A stretch of 64,000 nt of DNA from positions 62,001-126,000 of the forward strand of contig NZ_QGLE01000010.1 in NCBI RefSeq assembly GCF_003173035.1, read 5' to 3'. Positions 54,306 through 64,000 of this stretch are shown here, one piece after another. The DNA is from Zavarzinia aquatilis (lineage in GTDB: Bacteria > Pseudomonadota > Alphaproteobacteria > Zavarziniales > Zavarziniaceae). Under the pieces are notes generated by a model. It saw nothing but the letters and a program-made list of their open reading frames with translations, was not told where the DNA came from and ran no database searches. Each line of letters opens with the position of its first letter. Within the stretch, counting starts at the first letter, position 1. The translations under genes and the position numbers were made by a program.

Positions 54306-57300
54306 TCAAACCGGGGTTTGAGCGGGCGCGGTTTCCGCCGCGTCGCCCCGCCGCCGCCCGCCGAACAGGCCGCGAATGGCGGTATAGAACACCGGGGTGA
54401 ACAGCAGGCCGAACACGGTGACGCCGAGCATACCGAAGGCGACCGCGGTGCCGAGCGCCTGCCGCATTTCCGAACCCGCCCCGGTCGCGATCGCCAGCGG
54501 CACCACGCCGAGGGTAAAGGCGAGCGAGGTCATCAGGATGGGGCGCAGACGCAACCGGCTGGCCTCGAGCACGGCGGCGAAACGGTCGAGGCCCCGCCCC
54601 TCGAGCTGGCGGGCGAATTCGACGATCAGGATCGCGTTCTTGGAGGCAAGGCCGATCAGCACGACGAAGCCGATCTGCACGAGGATATTGTTGTCGATCC
54701 CACGCAGCATGATCCCGCCCAGCGCCGACAGGAGGCACATGGGCACGATCAGGATGATGGCGAGCGGCAGGGTCCAGCTTTCGTACTGCGCGGCAAGGGC
54801 GAGGAAGACGAAGAGCACGGCGAGAGGGAAGACGAGGAAGGCGACGCTACCGGCGATCCGCTCCTGATACGACAGCTCGGTCCATTCGAAGTTCACGCCC
54901 GGCGGCAGATTGTCGGCCGCCAGTTTCTCCAGCTGGGCCATGGCCGTGCCCGACGACATGCCCGGCAGCAGCGAGCCGGTGACCGGCGCCGACGTATACT
55001 GGTTGTAGCGGACGACGAGGTCCGGCCCGGCGATGTCGCTGAAGGTCGCGACCGAGCCGAGCGGGACCATGACGCCGTCGTTGGAGCGGGCGCGCATCCG
55101 CGCGATATCGTCGGGCGAGATGCGGTATTGGGAATCCGCCTGCGCCGTCACCCGGTACGAGCGGCCGAACAGGGTGAGGTCGTTGATGTAGGACGAGCCG
55201 AGCAGGGTCGACAGGGTCGAGAAGATCGCGTCGGGCGCGACATTCAGGATCTGCGCCCGCGCCCGGTCGATATCGACATAGAGTTGGGGCGTGCCGGTCT
55301 GCAGCGGGGTATAGACCGAGGTCAGGCCGGGAATTTTCGAGGCCGCGCCGACGAATCCGTCGGCCGCCGCCTTCAGCGCGGCAATGCCGGCGCCGGAGCG
55401 GTCCTGCACCTGCATCGAGAAGCCGCCGGCATTGCCGATGCCCGAGACCGGCGGCGGCGGAATGACGAGGACGAAGGCTTCCTGGATGGCGAACAGGCGC
55501 TTGCGCAATTCCGCCGTCACCGCCGCCGCGGTCAGGCCCTTGGCCGCCCGCTCGCCCGCATCGTCGAGGATGAGGAAGATGGTCGCCGCGTTGGTCGCCG
55601 CGGTGAAGGTCGCGCCCGAGAAGCCGGCGATCATCACCGCATGGGCGACGCCCGGCACCTGCAGGGCGATGTCGCCCGCGCGGTGCACCGCCTCGTCCGT
55701 CCGGGCGAGGGAGGCGCCGGGCGGCAGCTGCAGGACGCCGATCAGAAAGCCGCGGTCCTGCATCGGGATGAAGCCCGTCGGCTGGCGCGAGAAGCCGAAG
55801 ACAGTCAGGCCGATCAGCCCGCCATAGACGACGAGCACGACCACCGCCCGCCGGGTCAGGCCGCCGACGAGCTTTCCGTAACGCTTCGAGGTCCAGTCGA
55901 AGCCGGCGTTGAAGCCGCCGAAGAAGCGCCGCACCGGATGGAACCCGCGCGAGCCGACCCGCTTCGGCCGCAGCAGCAGGGCGGCCAGCGCCGGACTGAG
56001 GGTCAGCGAATTGAAGGCGGAAATCGCCGTCGCCACGGCGACCGTGACCGCGAACTGGGTATAGAAGGCGCCGGAAATGCCGGGGATGAAGATGGTCGGC
56101 AGGAACACCGCCGCCAGCACGATGGCGATGGCGATCAGCGCGCCCGAGACCTCGTCCATGGTCTTGCGCGCGGCGTCGCGCGGTGACAGGCCTTCGGCGA
56201 TGTGATGCTCCACCGCCTCGACCACGACGATGGCATCGTCGACCACGATGCCGATGGCGAGGACGAGGCCGAACATCGAGAGCGTGTTCAGCGAGAAGCC
56301 GAGGGCGGCCATGACCGCGAAAGTGCCGATCAGGGCGACCGGAATGACGATGATCGGGATGATCGTCGCCCGCCAGCTCTGCAGGAACAGGAAGACGACG
56401 ACGATGACGAGGGCGACCGCCTCGAGAAGGGTCTTCAACACCTCTTGCATCGACTCTTCGACATAGTCGGTCGGGTTGTAGACGATGCGGTATTCGAGGC
56501 CCTTGGGGAAATTGCGCGACAAGTCCTCCATCGTCTTCTTCAGCGCCTCGGCGGTCGCGACCGCGTTGGAGCCGGGACGCTGGAACACGCCAAGGGCCTG
56601 GGCCGGCTTGCCGTCGAGATAGGAGTTCGACGAATAGTCGCGCGCGGCGAGCTCGACCCGGCCGACGTCGCGCAGGCGGACGAAGCGCCCGTCGCCGAAG
56701 GCTTTCACGATGATGTCGCCGAATTCCTCGGGCGATTGCAGGCGCCCTTGCAGACGGACCTGGATCTCGAACGGGGTCGGGGTCTCGATCGGCTGCTGGC
56801 CGAGGCGGCCGCCGGCCACCTCGTTGTTCTGCACCGAGACGGCCGAGGTGACATCGCCGGTCGAGATGTTGAAGGCGGCCATGCGGTCGGGATCGAGCCA
56901 GATGCGCATCGCGTAGTCGCGGGCACCGAAGGCGGTGATCGAGCCGACGCCGTCGACCCGCGCCAGCACGTCCTTGATCTGCAGGGTGACGTAATTGGAG
57001 ATATAGAGATTGTCGAACGTATTGTCCGGCGACAATACGTGGATGACCATCAGGATATCGGGCGAGGATTTCGCCGTGGTCACGCCCTGGCGGCGCACCG
57101 CTTCCGGCAGCAGGGGCTCGGCGATGGAGACCCGGTTCTGCACCAGGACCTGCGCGGTATCGAGATTGGTCCCCGGCCGGAAGGTGACGGTCAGCTGCAT
57201 CCGCCCGTCGCTCGAGGAATAGGAGCGCATGTAGATCATGCCCTCGACGCCATTCACCTGTTCCTCGATCGGGGCGGCGACGGTGCGGGCGATGGTCTCG

Positions 57301-57467
57301 GGGTTGGCGCCCGGGTAATTGGCGGTGACCACGACGGTTGGCGGCGCGATCTCGGGATATTGCGCGACGGGCAGGCGGAAATAGGCGATGCCGCCGATCA
57401 GCACGATGACGATCGAGATGACCGCGGCAAAGATCGGCCGGTCGATGAAGAAATGCGGGATCTTCAC
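54306..57467 (-). CDS. RND efflux transporter, inner-membrane subunit (HAE1 family)
   Basis: A 1053-residue, 12-helix AcrB-like proton-driven pump. The first helix is FFIDRPIFAAVISIVIVLIGG (in part), the essential paired Asp of helix 4 is in GIVVDDAIVVVEAVE, and the porter/docking regions are complete (SSSDGRM, GARDYAMRIWLDP, LPPGVNFEW). It exports drugs, dyes or detergents through a tripartite complex. The start is GTG 57467, six bases after the adaptor gene stop, with AAGG upstream. No TolC-like outer-membrane gene follows, so the pump must use one encoded elsewhere. Confidence 0.95.
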   Translation of the reverse strand: MKIPHFFIDRPIFAAVISIVIVLIGGIAYFRLPVAQYPEIAPPTVVVTANYPGANPETIARTVAAPIEEQVNGVEGMIYMRSYSSSDGRMQLTVTFRPGTNLDTAQVLVQNRVSIAEPLLPEAVRRQGVTTAKSSPDILMVIHVLSPDNTFDNLYISNYVTLQIKDVLARVDGVGSITAFGARDYAMRIWLDPDRMAAFNISTGDVTSAVSVQNNEVAGGRLGQQPIETPTPFEIQVRLQGRLQSPEEFGDIIVKAFGDGRFVRLRDVGRVELAARDYSSNSYLDGKPAQALGVFQRPGSNAVATAEALKKTMEDLSRNFPKGLEYRIVYNPTDYVEESMQEVLKTLLEAVALVIVVVFLFLQSWRATIIPIIVIPVALIGTFAVMAALGFSLNTLSMFGLVLAIGIVVDDAIVVVEAVEHHIAEGLSPRDAARKTMDEVSGALIAIAIVLAAVFLPTIFIPGISGAFYTQFAVTVAVATAISAFNSLTLSPALAALLLRPKRVGSRGFHPVRRFFGGFNAGFDWTSKRYGKLVGGLTRRAVVVLVVYGGLIGLTVFGFSRQPTGFIPMQDRGFLIGVLQLPPGASLARTDEAVHRAGDIALQVPGVAHAVMIAGFSGATFTAATNAATIFLILDDAGERAAKGLTAAAVTAELRKRLFAIQEAFVLVIPPPPVSGIGNAGGFSMQVQDRSGAGIAALKAAADGFVGAASKIPGLTSVYTPLQTGTPQLYVDIDRARAQILNVAPDAIFSTLSTLLGSSYINDLTLFGRSYRVTAQADSQYRISPDDIARMRARSNDGVMVPLGSVATFSDIAGPDLVVRYNQYTSAPVTGSLLPGMSSGTAMAQLEKLAADNLPPGVNFEWTELSYQERIAGSVAFLVFPLAVLFVFLALAAQYESWTLPLAIILIVPMCLLSALGGIMLRGIDNNILVQIGFVVLIGLASKNAILIVEFARQLEGRGLDRFAAVLEASRLRLRPILMTSLAFTLGVVPLAIATGAGSEMRQALGTAVAFGMLGVTVFGLLFTPVFYTAIRGLFGGRRRGDAAETAPAQTPV

Positions 57468-57472
57468 GGGCC

Positions 57473-58678
57473 TTACCCCTGCTTGGCCGGCGCGGCGGCA
57501 GGCGCCGCCGGCGGCTGGTCGGGCACGATGCTGCCGTCGTCGGCGAGATGGGCGGGGATGGGCGTGACCGGCACCCCCGGGCGTACCCGGACGATGCCGT
57601 TGACGACGATCCTTTCCCCGGCCGCGAGACCCTTGCGGATGATGCGCAGGCCACCGACCGCGCCGCCCGGCTCGACCAGGCGCATCTGCGGCATGTGATC
57701 GTCGCCGACGACCCAGACGAAACGCCGGGTCTGGTCGGTGCCGATGGCGATGTCGGGCACGAGGACCGTCGGCGCCGGATCGCCCGCCTGCACCCGGATG
57801 CGGCCGAACATGCCGGGCGCCAGCACCCGGTCCGGATTGGGCAGCGAGGCGCGCACGCTGATCGTGCCGGTCGAGCGGTCGAGCTGATTGTCGAAGAAGT
57901 CGAGCGTGCCCCTGTGGGGATAGCCGCTCTCGTCGGCGAGGGCGATTTCGACCGGTACCGCATGGGCCGGGTCCGGCCGCTCGATCGAGCGCATCATGCG
58001 CTGGTAACGGATGAAGACCTGTTCGTCGGCATCGAAATAGAAGCGGATCGGGTCGGTCGAGACCACGGTGGTCAGCAGCGTGCCGCCGGCATTGCCCGAG
58101 ACGAGATTGCCGACGGTGACATTGGTGCGGCTGATGCGGCCGGCGATGGGCGCCCGGATGCGGGTGAAGGACAGGTTCAGCTCGGCCTGGCGCAGCGCCG
58201 CCTCGCCCGCGTCGACGCTGGCGGCGGCGGAACGGCGGGCCTGCATCCGCTCGTCCAGCACCTGCTGCGAGGCATTGCCGCCCTGGCGCAGCGCGGCGTA
58301 GCGGTTCACCTCGCGGACCGCGAGTTCGAGCGCGGCCTTGGCCGATTCGACATCCGCCCGCGCCCGCGCCACTTCCGCCTCGAAGGGCCGGGGGTCGATG
58401 ACATAGAGCAGCTGACCGGCGGAGACTTCCTGCCCGTCCTCGAAGGCGACCTGATCGAGATAACCCGAGACCCGGGCCCGGATTTCCACCGAATCGACGG
58501 CGGCGAAGCGGCCGGTGAATTCGTCCCATTCCGCCATCTCGCGCACCAGCGGCGCGGCGACGGTGACCGGCATCGGTCCGGGCGCCTGGGGCGGGGCCGT
58601 GCCGCTGTCGCAGGCGGCGAGCCCCAGCGCGAGGCCGAGGGCGAGAACGAAGGAATGGCGCTTGGCCGCAGAAATCAT
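57473..58678 (-). CDS. RND efflux periplasmic adaptor (MFP) lipoprotein
   Basis: A 401-residue AcrA-like adaptor that bridges the inner-membrane pump and an outer-membrane channel. The signal peptide ends in a lipobox (GLAAC, lipidated Cys23). A lipoyl half-motif (VSGYLDQVAFEDGQEVSAGQ in part), a coiled-coil hairpin (about 95-165), the second lipoyl half (TRIRAPIAGRISR) and the beta-barrel domain follow. ATG 58678 is chosen because it starts exactly at the signal peptide. First gene of a two-gene operon with the pump. No regulator is adjacent; dapA diverges. Confidence 0.93.
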   Translation of the reverse strand: MISAAKRHSFVLALGLALGLAACDSGTAPPQAPGPMPVTVAAPLVREMAEWDEFTGRFAAVDSVEIRARVSGYLDQVAFEDGQEVSAGQLLYVIDPRPFEAEVARARADVESAKAALELAVREVNRYAALRQGGNASQQVLDERMQARRSAAASVDAGEAALRQAELNLSFTRIRAPIAGRISRTNVTVGNLVSGNAGGTLLTTVVSTDPIRFYFDADEQVFIRYQRMMRSIERPDPAHAVPVEIALADESGYPHRGTLDFFDNQLDRSTGTISVRASLPNPDRVLAPGMFGRIRVQAGDPAPTVLVPDIAIGTDQTRRFVWVVGDDHMPQMRLVEPGGAVGGLRIIRKGLAAGERIVVNGIVRVRPGVPVTPIPAHLADDGSIVPDQPPAAPAAAPAKQG

Positions 58679-58884
58679 GATGAAGCCCCGGATGGCAGCA
58701 GGGTGCGGCGCCCCGCCGCCCGCTTTCGGCACGGGGGAGGCCTGAATAGACCAGCAGCGTGGTCGGATATTGCCTTCGCCGTCAATCATACCCAAGGACA
58801 AGGCAGACCAACCGTTTGTGCAATGCGGCATTCGCGAGGCCTTGACGCCTCCGCGCGGTCATGGTTGGCCTGCGCCGGCAGATG

Positions 58885-58913
58885 TTGAAGCGGGCACGCT
58901 TGCCCGCTATGGT
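58885..58913 (+). promoter_or_regulatory. Promoter of dapA with palindromic spacer
   Basis: TTGAAG (58885-58890), a 17-base spacer and TATGGT (58908-58913), 27 bases before the dapA ATG. The spacer holds CGGGCA/TGCCCG with a four-base centre, so a regulator could bind between the promoter boxes. Confidence 0.55.
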
Positions 58914-58940
58914 CTGCGGCTCCACTGGAAGAGGCCTGTC

Positions 58941-59834
58941 ATGTCCGACGTTCGCGCCCGCATTCGCGGCTCGATCCCTGCACTCATCACCCCGTTCCGC
59001 GACGGCAAGGTGGATGAGCGAAAGTTGCAGGAGTTCGTCGACTGGCAGATCAAACAGGGCACCCATGGCCTCGTGCCCTGCGGGACCACGGGCGAGAGCC
59101 CGACCCTGAGCCATGAAGAGCATCACCGCGTGGTCGATCTGGTGATCGAGGCGGCGGCCGGCCGCGTGCCGGTGATCGCCGGCGCCGGCTCCAATTCGAC
59201 CGCCGAGGCGATCGCCCTCGCCGCCCATGCCAAGGCGGCGGGCGCCGATGCCTGCCTCGTCGTCACGCCCTATTACAACAAGCCGACGCAGGACGGGCTG
59301 TTCGCGCATTTCGAGGCGATCTCGAAGGCGGTCGATCTGCCGATCATCGTCTACAACATCCCCGGCCGCTGCGTCGTCGACATCACCCCGGCGACCATGG
59401 CGCGCATCGCGAAGCTGCCGACCGTGATCGGCGTCAAGGAAGCGACCGGCGACGTCGCCCGCTATGCCAAGCACCGGGAGCTGATCGGGCCGGAGTTCCT
59501 GCAGCTCGCGGGCGACGACAGTCTCGCCGTCGCGGCCTCGGCCAATGGCGCCGTCGGCTGCATCTCGGTCGCGGCCAATATCGCGCCGCGCCTCTATGCC
59601 GATCTGCAGAACGCCCTGATGGCGGGCGATTTCACCGCCGCCCTCGCCCTTCAGGACCGGGTGACCCTGCTGAACGAAGCCCTGTTCCTCGAGCCGAATC
59701 CCTGCCCGGTCAAATGGGCGGCGGGCCGGCTCGGCATCTGCGAACCCGATCTGCGCCTGCCCATGCTGGGCATCGGCCCCGCCACCGCCGAGCGCATGGA
59801 AGCGGCGCTGAAGCGGGCCGGTCTCGTCAACTGA
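58941..59834 (+). CDS. dapA: 4-hydroxy-tetrahydrodipicolinate synthase
   Basis: Condenses pyruvate and aspartate semialdehyde in lysine/diaminopimelate synthesis. The 297-residue TIM-barrel enzyme has the Schiff-base Lys166 (GVKEATGD), catalytic Thr49-Thr50 (CGTTGES), Tyr112 of the dimer partner (YYNKPTQ), Tyr138 and Arg143 (YNIPGR). ATG 58941 follows GAGG and matches the family N-terminus; a longer upstream frame is not used. Seven bases before smpB, so the two are probably cotranscribed. Confidence 0.97.
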   Translation: MSDVRARIRGSIPALITPFRDGKVDERKLQEFVDWQIKQGTHGLVPCGTTGESPTLSHEEHHRVVDLVIEAAAGRVPVIAGAGSNSTAEAIALAAHAKAAGADACLVVTPYYNKPTQDGLFAHFEAISKAVDLPIIVYNIPGRCVVDITPATMARIAKLPTVIGVKEATGDVARYAKHRELIGPEFLQLAGDDSLAVAASANGAVGCISVAANIAPRLYADLQNALMAGDFTAALALQDRVTLLNEALFLEPNPCPVKWAAGRLGICEPDLRLPMLGIGPATAERMEAALKRAGLVN

Positions 59835-59841
59835 GGGTGTG

Positions 59842-60327
59842 ATGGCCGCCGACAAGAAACGCGACGAAGCGAAGAAGTACATCGCCGAAAACCGCAAGGC
59901 CCGGCACAACTACTTCATTGAGGACCGGATCGAGGCGGGCATCATCCTCAAGGGGTCCGAGGTGAAGGCGCTGCGCGGCGGCCAGACCAATATCGGCGAC
60001 AGCTACGCCGGCGCCAACCAGGGCGCCGGCCTCTGGCTCTACAACGCCTATATCCCGGAATACCGCGAAGCCAACCGCGAGAACCACGAGCCGCGCCGGC
60101 CGCGCCAGCTGCTGCTGCGCAAGCGCGAGATCGCCCGCCTGCACCAGGAAGTGACGCGCGGCGGCATGACCCTCGTGCCCCTCGCCATGTATTTCAACGA
60201 TCGCGGCAAGGCCAAGATCGAACTCGGCCTCGCCAAGGGCAAGAAGCTGCACGACAAGCGCGAGACCGAGAAGGAACGGGATTGGGCGCGGGAAAAGTCC
60301 CGCGTCATGAAGGCGAACAACCGCTGA
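59842..60327 (+). CDS. smpB: SsrA-binding protein SmpB
   Basis: A 161-residue RNA-binding protein that works with tmRNA to rescue stalled ribosomes. The beta-barrel OB-like fold is recognisable by [18 protein letters not shown] (in part), [10 protein letters not shown] and the C-terminal basic tail ([17 protein letters not shown]), which enters the empty decoding channel. ATG 59842 follows GAGGG; GTG 59839 is also possible. dapA-smpB is a known alphaproteobacterial gene pair. tmRNA (ssrA) is not seen in the window. Confidence 0.97.
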   Translation: MAADKKRDEAKKYIAENRKARHNYFIEDRIEAGIILKGSEVKALRGGQTNIGDSYAGANQGAGLWLYNAYIPEYREANRENHEPRRPRQLLLRKREIARLHQEVTRGGMTLVPLAMYFNDRGKAKIELGLAKGKKLHDKRETEKERDWAREKSRVMKANNR

Positions 60328-60336
60328 TCCCACGGC

Positions 60337-60366
60337 CCCACCGGCGCTCTTTCGGGCGCCAGTGGG
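60337..60366. terminator. Hairpin between smpB and convergent RTX gene 3
   Basis: CCCACCGGCGC (60337-60347) faces GCGCCAGTGGG (60356-60366) with one mismatch and an eight-base loop. It lacks a T tract on either strand, so termination is uncertain. Confidence 0.35.
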
Positions 60367-60375
60367 AATGCCGGC

Positions 60376-63300
60376 TCACACCAGGATCTGGATATCCTGG
60401 TCCACGGCCAGCGCGATTTGGCCGCCGATGGCATAGAGGTCGTAATCGACGCCGCCATGGCTGGCGACGCTGACCACCGGACCCAGGTCGACGAGTGCCA
60501 TCCGGTCCTCCGTGTCGCCCGTGATGACCAGGACGTTGTCGTAACCCGTCCCGAGCACGTCGCTGTCGGCGGCGCCGAGAGCGAGGACGTCGAGCGCCGC
60601 CACCGTCACCGTCTGGCTGCCGTTGCCGGTCAGGTCGATCGCTTCGATGTCGTAGACGAAGCCGTCGAGCGTGCCGAGATCGAAACCGGTCGCGATCTTC
60701 AGCGTGTCGAAGCCGGTCCCGCCATGGACGCGGAACAGATTGCCCGCGCCGACGTCGATCACGTCGTCGCCCGAGCCGGCGAGGAAGACGTCGGCTCCGC
60801 CGCCGCCGATCAACGTATCGTTGCCGCGCCCGCCGACGATCCTCTCCGCCGCCGCCGTGCCGGTCAGACTGTTGTCGGTATCGTCGCCCGCGACCTGGAC
60901 GAGGTCGAAACCTTCCGGCCCACCATAGATCACATGGGCCGCACCCACGTTGAATCCATCGCCATCGGCCAGGGGCACGCCGACGACGAGATCGGCGAAG
61001 CCGTCGCCGTTGACGTCGCCGGCGGCCGAGACCGACTGACCCAAATGGTCGCCGCTCGTACCGCGGATCGTGAAGCCAAGGTCGGGGGAAAGATCCCGCA
61101 CATTCAGGATACTGCGGCCGCCGATGTCGGTGCCCAGGCCATCGGTCGTGCCGAAGACGACATAGGCCGCGCCCGCGGCGGTACCGCCGCCATCGTTGAA
61201 GTCGGCACCGATGATCAGATCGTCGATGCCGTCGCCGTTCACGTCACCGGCCGAGGAGACGCTGAATCCGAAGCGATCATACATCGCGTTGGCCCCAATG
61301 ACGAAGCCCTGGCTGGACGGGAGACTCGCCAGGTCGAGCACCTGGCGGCCGCCGACGTCGGTGCCGAAACCGCCCGCGCCGCCATAGACGACATAGGCCG
61401 CGCCAGCGAAGCTGACACTCGCGCTGTCATAAATCGCGCCGACGATCAGGTCGTCATAGCCGTCGCCATTGACGTCACCCGCCGAGGAGACACTGTAGCC
61501 GGTGAGGACTTGCGCGCTGGCGCCCTGGATGACGAACCCCTGCGCCGCGCTCAGGCTCGCGGTGTCGATCACCTGACGACCCGCGCCGTCTGCCGTGCCG
61601 AAGCCCGACGACGAGCCGAAGATGACATAGGCTTCGCCCGCCTGATCGCCGCCGTCGTCGCCCCGAGGGGCGCCGATGATCACATCGTCGAAGCCGTCAC
61701 CATTGATGTCGCCAGCGGAGGAGACGCTGGAGCCCAGTTGGTCGCCATTTTGGTCGCCCACGATGATGAAGCCCTGCGCCGCGCTCAGGCTCGTCGTGTC
61801 GATCACCTGACGGCCCGCGCCATCCGCCGTGCCGAAGCCCGACGACGTACCGAAGATGACATAGGCTTCGCCTGCGGGAATGCCACCGTATTGGCCCGAG
61901 CGCGCGCCGATGACGACATCGGCGAAGCCATCGCCATTGACATCGCCGGCTTCCGAGACCGCCCAGCCCAGAAAGTCGCCATTGAGATCGCCGTCGACAA
62001 TGAAGCCCTGCGTCGCCGAGAGCGTGGAAAGGTCGATCACGGCACGGCCGGAGCCATCGACCGTGCCGAGCCCCGACGCCCCGCCGAAGACGATATAGGC
62101 CTCCCCCGTGTTGGTGCCGGCATCATCGCCAAAACGCGCGCCGACGATCAGGTCGTCGTAGCCGTCGCCGTTGACATCCCCCGCGCCAGAGACCGTTGAG
62201 CCAACCTGATCGCCCGCCGCATCACCCTGAATGATGAAGCCCGCGGCCGGTGAAAGCGTGGTCATGTCCAGTACCTTGCGGCCCGAGCCGTCGACCGTGC
62301 CGATGCCGTCGGCGGTGCCGAAGACGACATAGGCTTCGCCGGCCGCGCTGCCGCCGTCGTCGCCATAGCGAGCACCGACGATCAGGTCGTCATAACCATC
62401 GCCATTGATGTCGCCTGCCGATGAAACGGTCCAGCCCAGGGAATCGCCCGCGCTGTCGCCCATGATGACGAAGCCGCGATCCGGATCGAGCGAAACGCTG
62501 TCGATCAACTGGCGCTCGTTGCCGCCGACGAGCGTGGTGGTGCCGAACACGGGCGCGGTCTGCAGCCCCGTGAGATCCACACCGCCGGTGACGGAAAGGC
62601 TGGTGGTCCCTTGAACGAACTGCATGGCACGAGCGCCGCCGAGGAGCGAGACCCCCGCCGACAGCCAGCCCGTGTCGCTGCTGGACAGGCTGTCGACGGC
62701 TTCGCCCCGTACCGTGATCTCGCCGCCCTGCGCCGCGGAGATTACATAGCTGTCAGCGCCCGTGCCGCCGATCAGCACATCGCCGCCCGAGCCATAGAGC
62801 GTGTCGTCGCCCCCGCCGCCGTCGAGCGTGTTGCCGCCCTTGTTGCCGTAGATCGTGTTGGCGAGGTCGTTGCCGGTCACATCTATGTCGGCCGCACCCC
62901 GCAGGATCAGGCTCTCCACCGACTGGCCAACGCCCAGGGTCCAGGTCGCGTCGACAAAAGCGCGGTCCGCGCCCTCGCCCGCCGTCTCCGTGACCGTGTC
63001 GCCGGCGTCGTCGACATAATAGGTATCGTCGCCTGCGCCGCCGATCATGCTGTCGGCACCCGTGCCGCCGATCAGCACGTCGGCGCCGTCGCCACCCGAA
63101 AGCGTGTCGTTGCCGCCCTTTCCTCTCAGCCGGTCGTCGCCGCCGAGCCCGCTCAGCGCGTTGATCGCATCATTGCCGGTGATCTGATTGGCGCTGTCGC
63201 TGCCGGTCAGGTCGAGTGCCGCCCCGCCCCTGGCCGCGAGTTGCTCGACCTCGGCCCCCAGAGCGAGAGCGAAGCTGACCGCGGCGTTGACCCGGTCATT

Positions 63301-63882
63301 CCCCTCGCCCGCCGCCTCGGTCACGGTGTCGCCGGCATTGTCGACGAAATAAGTGTCGTCGCCCGCGCCACCCGCCATGGCGTCGGCGCCCGCGCCGCCG
63401 TCCAGCAGGTCGTCCGCCGCGCTTCCCGTCAGCGTGTCGTCGCCGCCCCGGCCATAGAGTTTGTCCCCGCCGCCGCCGCCGATCAGGACATTGGCGCCGT
63501 CGTTGCCGAAGATCTGGTTGGCGAAAAGATTGCCGGTCAGGTCAATCGCCGCCGTGCCGGTGGCCGCGACGAAGCGCTCGATCTCAGCCGTCGCCGACAG
63601 CGTGTAGGAAACGGAAGCCGTCACCTTGTCGCGGCCTTCACCGGTCAGTTCGACCACGACATCGCCAGCGTCGTCGACGACATAGCTGTCGTTGCCGGTG
63701 CCCCCCGTCATCATGTCCGCCCCGGCGCCGCCATCCAGCCGGTCGTCGCCGCCGCCGCCGGTCAGCGTGTCGTCACCACCGCGGCCGAAGAGTTGATCGT
63801 TGTCCTTCAGACCGTCGATGACATCGGCCCCGGCTGTGCCTACAAGCCGTTCCGCGCCGTCCGTTCCCGTGATCGAAGCCAC
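60376..63882 (-). CDS. RTX repeat protein 3 with seven-bladed FG-GAP propeller
   Basis: A 1168-residue calcium-binding protein, without signal peptide. Residues 1 to about 420 hold four groups of RTX nonapeptides (GGxGxDxLxGG) each followed by a DDTYxVDxAGDxVxE strand segment. Residues about 465-1000 hold seven FG-GAP repeats, each with the motif SAGDxNGDGxxDxxxGA; a full integrin-alpha-like beta-propeller. One more RTX block (about 1012-1040) and a 110-residue tail ending IQILV follow. DxNGDG loops and RTX repeats both bind calcium, so folding outside the cell after type I secretion is expected. A surface adhesin is the likeliest role, but this is inference. Blades 3-5 are very similar, suggesting recent duplication. 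No secretion genes are beside it. Confidence 0.88.
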   Translation of the reverse strand: MASITGTDGAERLVGTAGADVIDGLKDNDQLFGRGGDDTLTGGGGDDRLDGGAGADMMTGGTGNDSYVVDDAGDVVVELTGEGRDKVTASVSYTLSATAEIERFVAATGTAAIDLTGNLFANQIFGNDGANVLIGGGGGDKLYGRGGDDTLTGSAADDLLDGGAGADAMAGGAGDDTYFVDNAGDTVTEAAGEGNDRVNAAVSFALALGAEVEQLAARGGAALDLTGSDSANQITGNDAINALSGLGGDDRLRGKGGNDTLSGGDGADVLIGGTGADSMIGGAGDDTYYVDDAGDTVTETAGEGADRAFVDATWTLGVGQSVESLILRGAADIDVTGNDLANTIYGNKGGNTLDGGGGDDTLYGSGGDVLIGGTGADSYVISAAQGGEITVRGEAVDSLSSSDTGWLSAGVSLLGGARAMQFVQGTTSLSVTGGVDLTGLQTAPVFGTTTLVGGNERQLIDSVSLDPDRGFVIMGDSAGDSLGWTVSSAGDINGDGYDDLIVGARYGDDGGSAAGEAYVVFGTADGIGTVDGSGRKVLDMTTLSPAAGFIIQGDAAGDQVGSTVSGAGDVNGDGYDDLIVGARFGDDAGTNTGEAYIVFGGASGLGTVDGSGRAVIDLSTLSATQGFIVDGDLNGDFLGWAVSEAGDVNGDGFADVVIGARSGQYGGIPAGEAYVIFGTSSGFGTADGAGRQVIDTTSLSAAQGFIIVGDQNGDQLGSSVSSAGDINGDGFDDVIIGAPRGDDGGDQAGEAYVIFGSSSGFGTADGAGRQVIDTASLSAAQGFVIQGASAQVLTGYSVSSAGDVNGDGYDDLIVGAIYDSASVSFAGAAYVVYGGAGGFGTDVGGRQVLDLASLPSSQGFVIGANAMYDRFGFSVSSAGDVNGDGIDDLIIGADFNDGGGTAAGAAYVVFGTTDGLGTDIGGRSILNVRDLSPDLGFTIRGTSGDHLGQSVSAAGDVNGDGFADLVVGVPLADGDGFNVGAAHVIYGGPEGFDLVQVAGDDTDNSLTGTAAAERIVGGRGNDTLIGGGGADVFLAGSGDDVIDVGAGNLFRVHGGTGFDTLKIATGFDLGTLDGFVYDIEAIDLTGNGSQTVTVAALDVLALGAADSDVLGTGYDNVLVITGDTEDRMALVDLGPVVSVASHGGVDYDLYAIGGQIALAVDQDIQILV

Positions 63883-64000
63883 TGTACTCGCCCCCTGTTG
63901 ATGGCGGACTTCCTTCCGCCTCCGTCAAATCCCGGGGCATTTTAATGAACTAAATTAATAAATCACCCATAATGGATGAAATTCGACCTCATTTCATGCA
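63883..64000 (-). promoter_or_regulatory. AT-rich leader of RTX gene 3
   Basis: Upstream of ATG 63882 the DNA becomes markedly AT-rich (about 63941-64000), suiting a promoter on the minus strand. GGCGGA (63903-63908) and TCCGCC (63915-63920) form a hairpin in the presumed leader. AGGGGG near 63891-63896 could be the ribosome-binding site. The window ends here, so distal elements are unseen. Confidence 0.45.

Noticed and set aside
54306-58529. Single 1407-codon fusion of adaptor and RND pump
   Set aside because: The upstream part is another frame of the adaptor gene. The adaptor has its own stop and the pump starts at GTG 57467.
54306-58678. RND adaptor/pump as the exporter of the RTX proteins
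   Set aside because: RTX export needs an ABC ATPase with an HlyD adaptor. This pump has the RND helix-4 Asp pair and no ATP-binding motif.
1-64000. tRNA, rRNA, tmRNA, riboswitch or integrase/transposase genes
   Set aside because: I read the intergenic gaps on both strands and saw no cloverleaf, conserved riboswitch core, or mobile-element gene. A covariance-model search would settle small RNAs.

Overview
The window is uniformly GC-rich and gene-dense, and reads as chromosome of a free-living alphaproteobacterium. The evidence is alphaproteobacterial synteny (mutS, glnD, murJ and trpS on one side; a complete pst/pho locus with long PstA and PstC on the other), an RpoE-ChrR sigma/anti-sigma pair, an IalB-type protein, a NADP-malic enzyme fused to a phosphotransacetylase domain, and dispersed GC-rich palindromic intergenic repeats. 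A Rhodospirillales-like lineage is my guess; the order cannot be fixed by reading alone. I saw no rRNA, tRNA, CRISPR array, integrase or transposase.

Layout. 1-8 kb: an exported small protein divergent from an OmpR-type two-component system, a Bax-inhibitor-1 membrane protein, an MlrC peptidase, an HxlR regulator divergent from a thioesterase, and argG. 8-16 kb: methyltransferase, VOC protein, quinone oxidoreductase, SxxK-type L-asparaginase coupled to an SH3 protein, D-2-hydroxyacid dehydrogenase, SRPBCC protein, and the first RTX protein. 16-24.8 kb: chrR-rpoE, ialB, rlmN, a PIN/ribbon-helix-helix toxin-antitoxin pair overlapping an lldD-like oxidase, an EamA transporter whose start codon lies in a perfect hairpin, and a flavin monooxygenase divergent from an AraC regulator.

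24.8-35.7 kb is the phosphate locus on the minus strand: phoR, pstS2, [RTX protein 2 on the plus strand], pstS1, pstC, pstA, pstB, phoU, phoB. A clear Pho box lies between pstS1 and the divergent RTX gene. 35.7-50.3 kb: maeB, then a benE/gntR and parDE insert, then mutS, ltrA, glnD, murJ, trpS. 50.3-64 kb: a secreted hypothetical, an alpha/beta hydrolase, a soluble lytic transglycosylase, an RND efflux pump with adaptor, dapA-smpB, and a third RTX protein carrying seven FG-GAP blades.

No single cluster stands out as a clearly new multi-gene system. The strongest leads are the RTX gene inside the Pho regulon, the RTX/FG-GAP propeller protein, the toxin-antitoxin pair chained by start/stop overlaps to lldD, and the hairpin that buries the EamA start codon. 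Three RTX exoproteins occur in 64 kb with no type I secretion genes in view.
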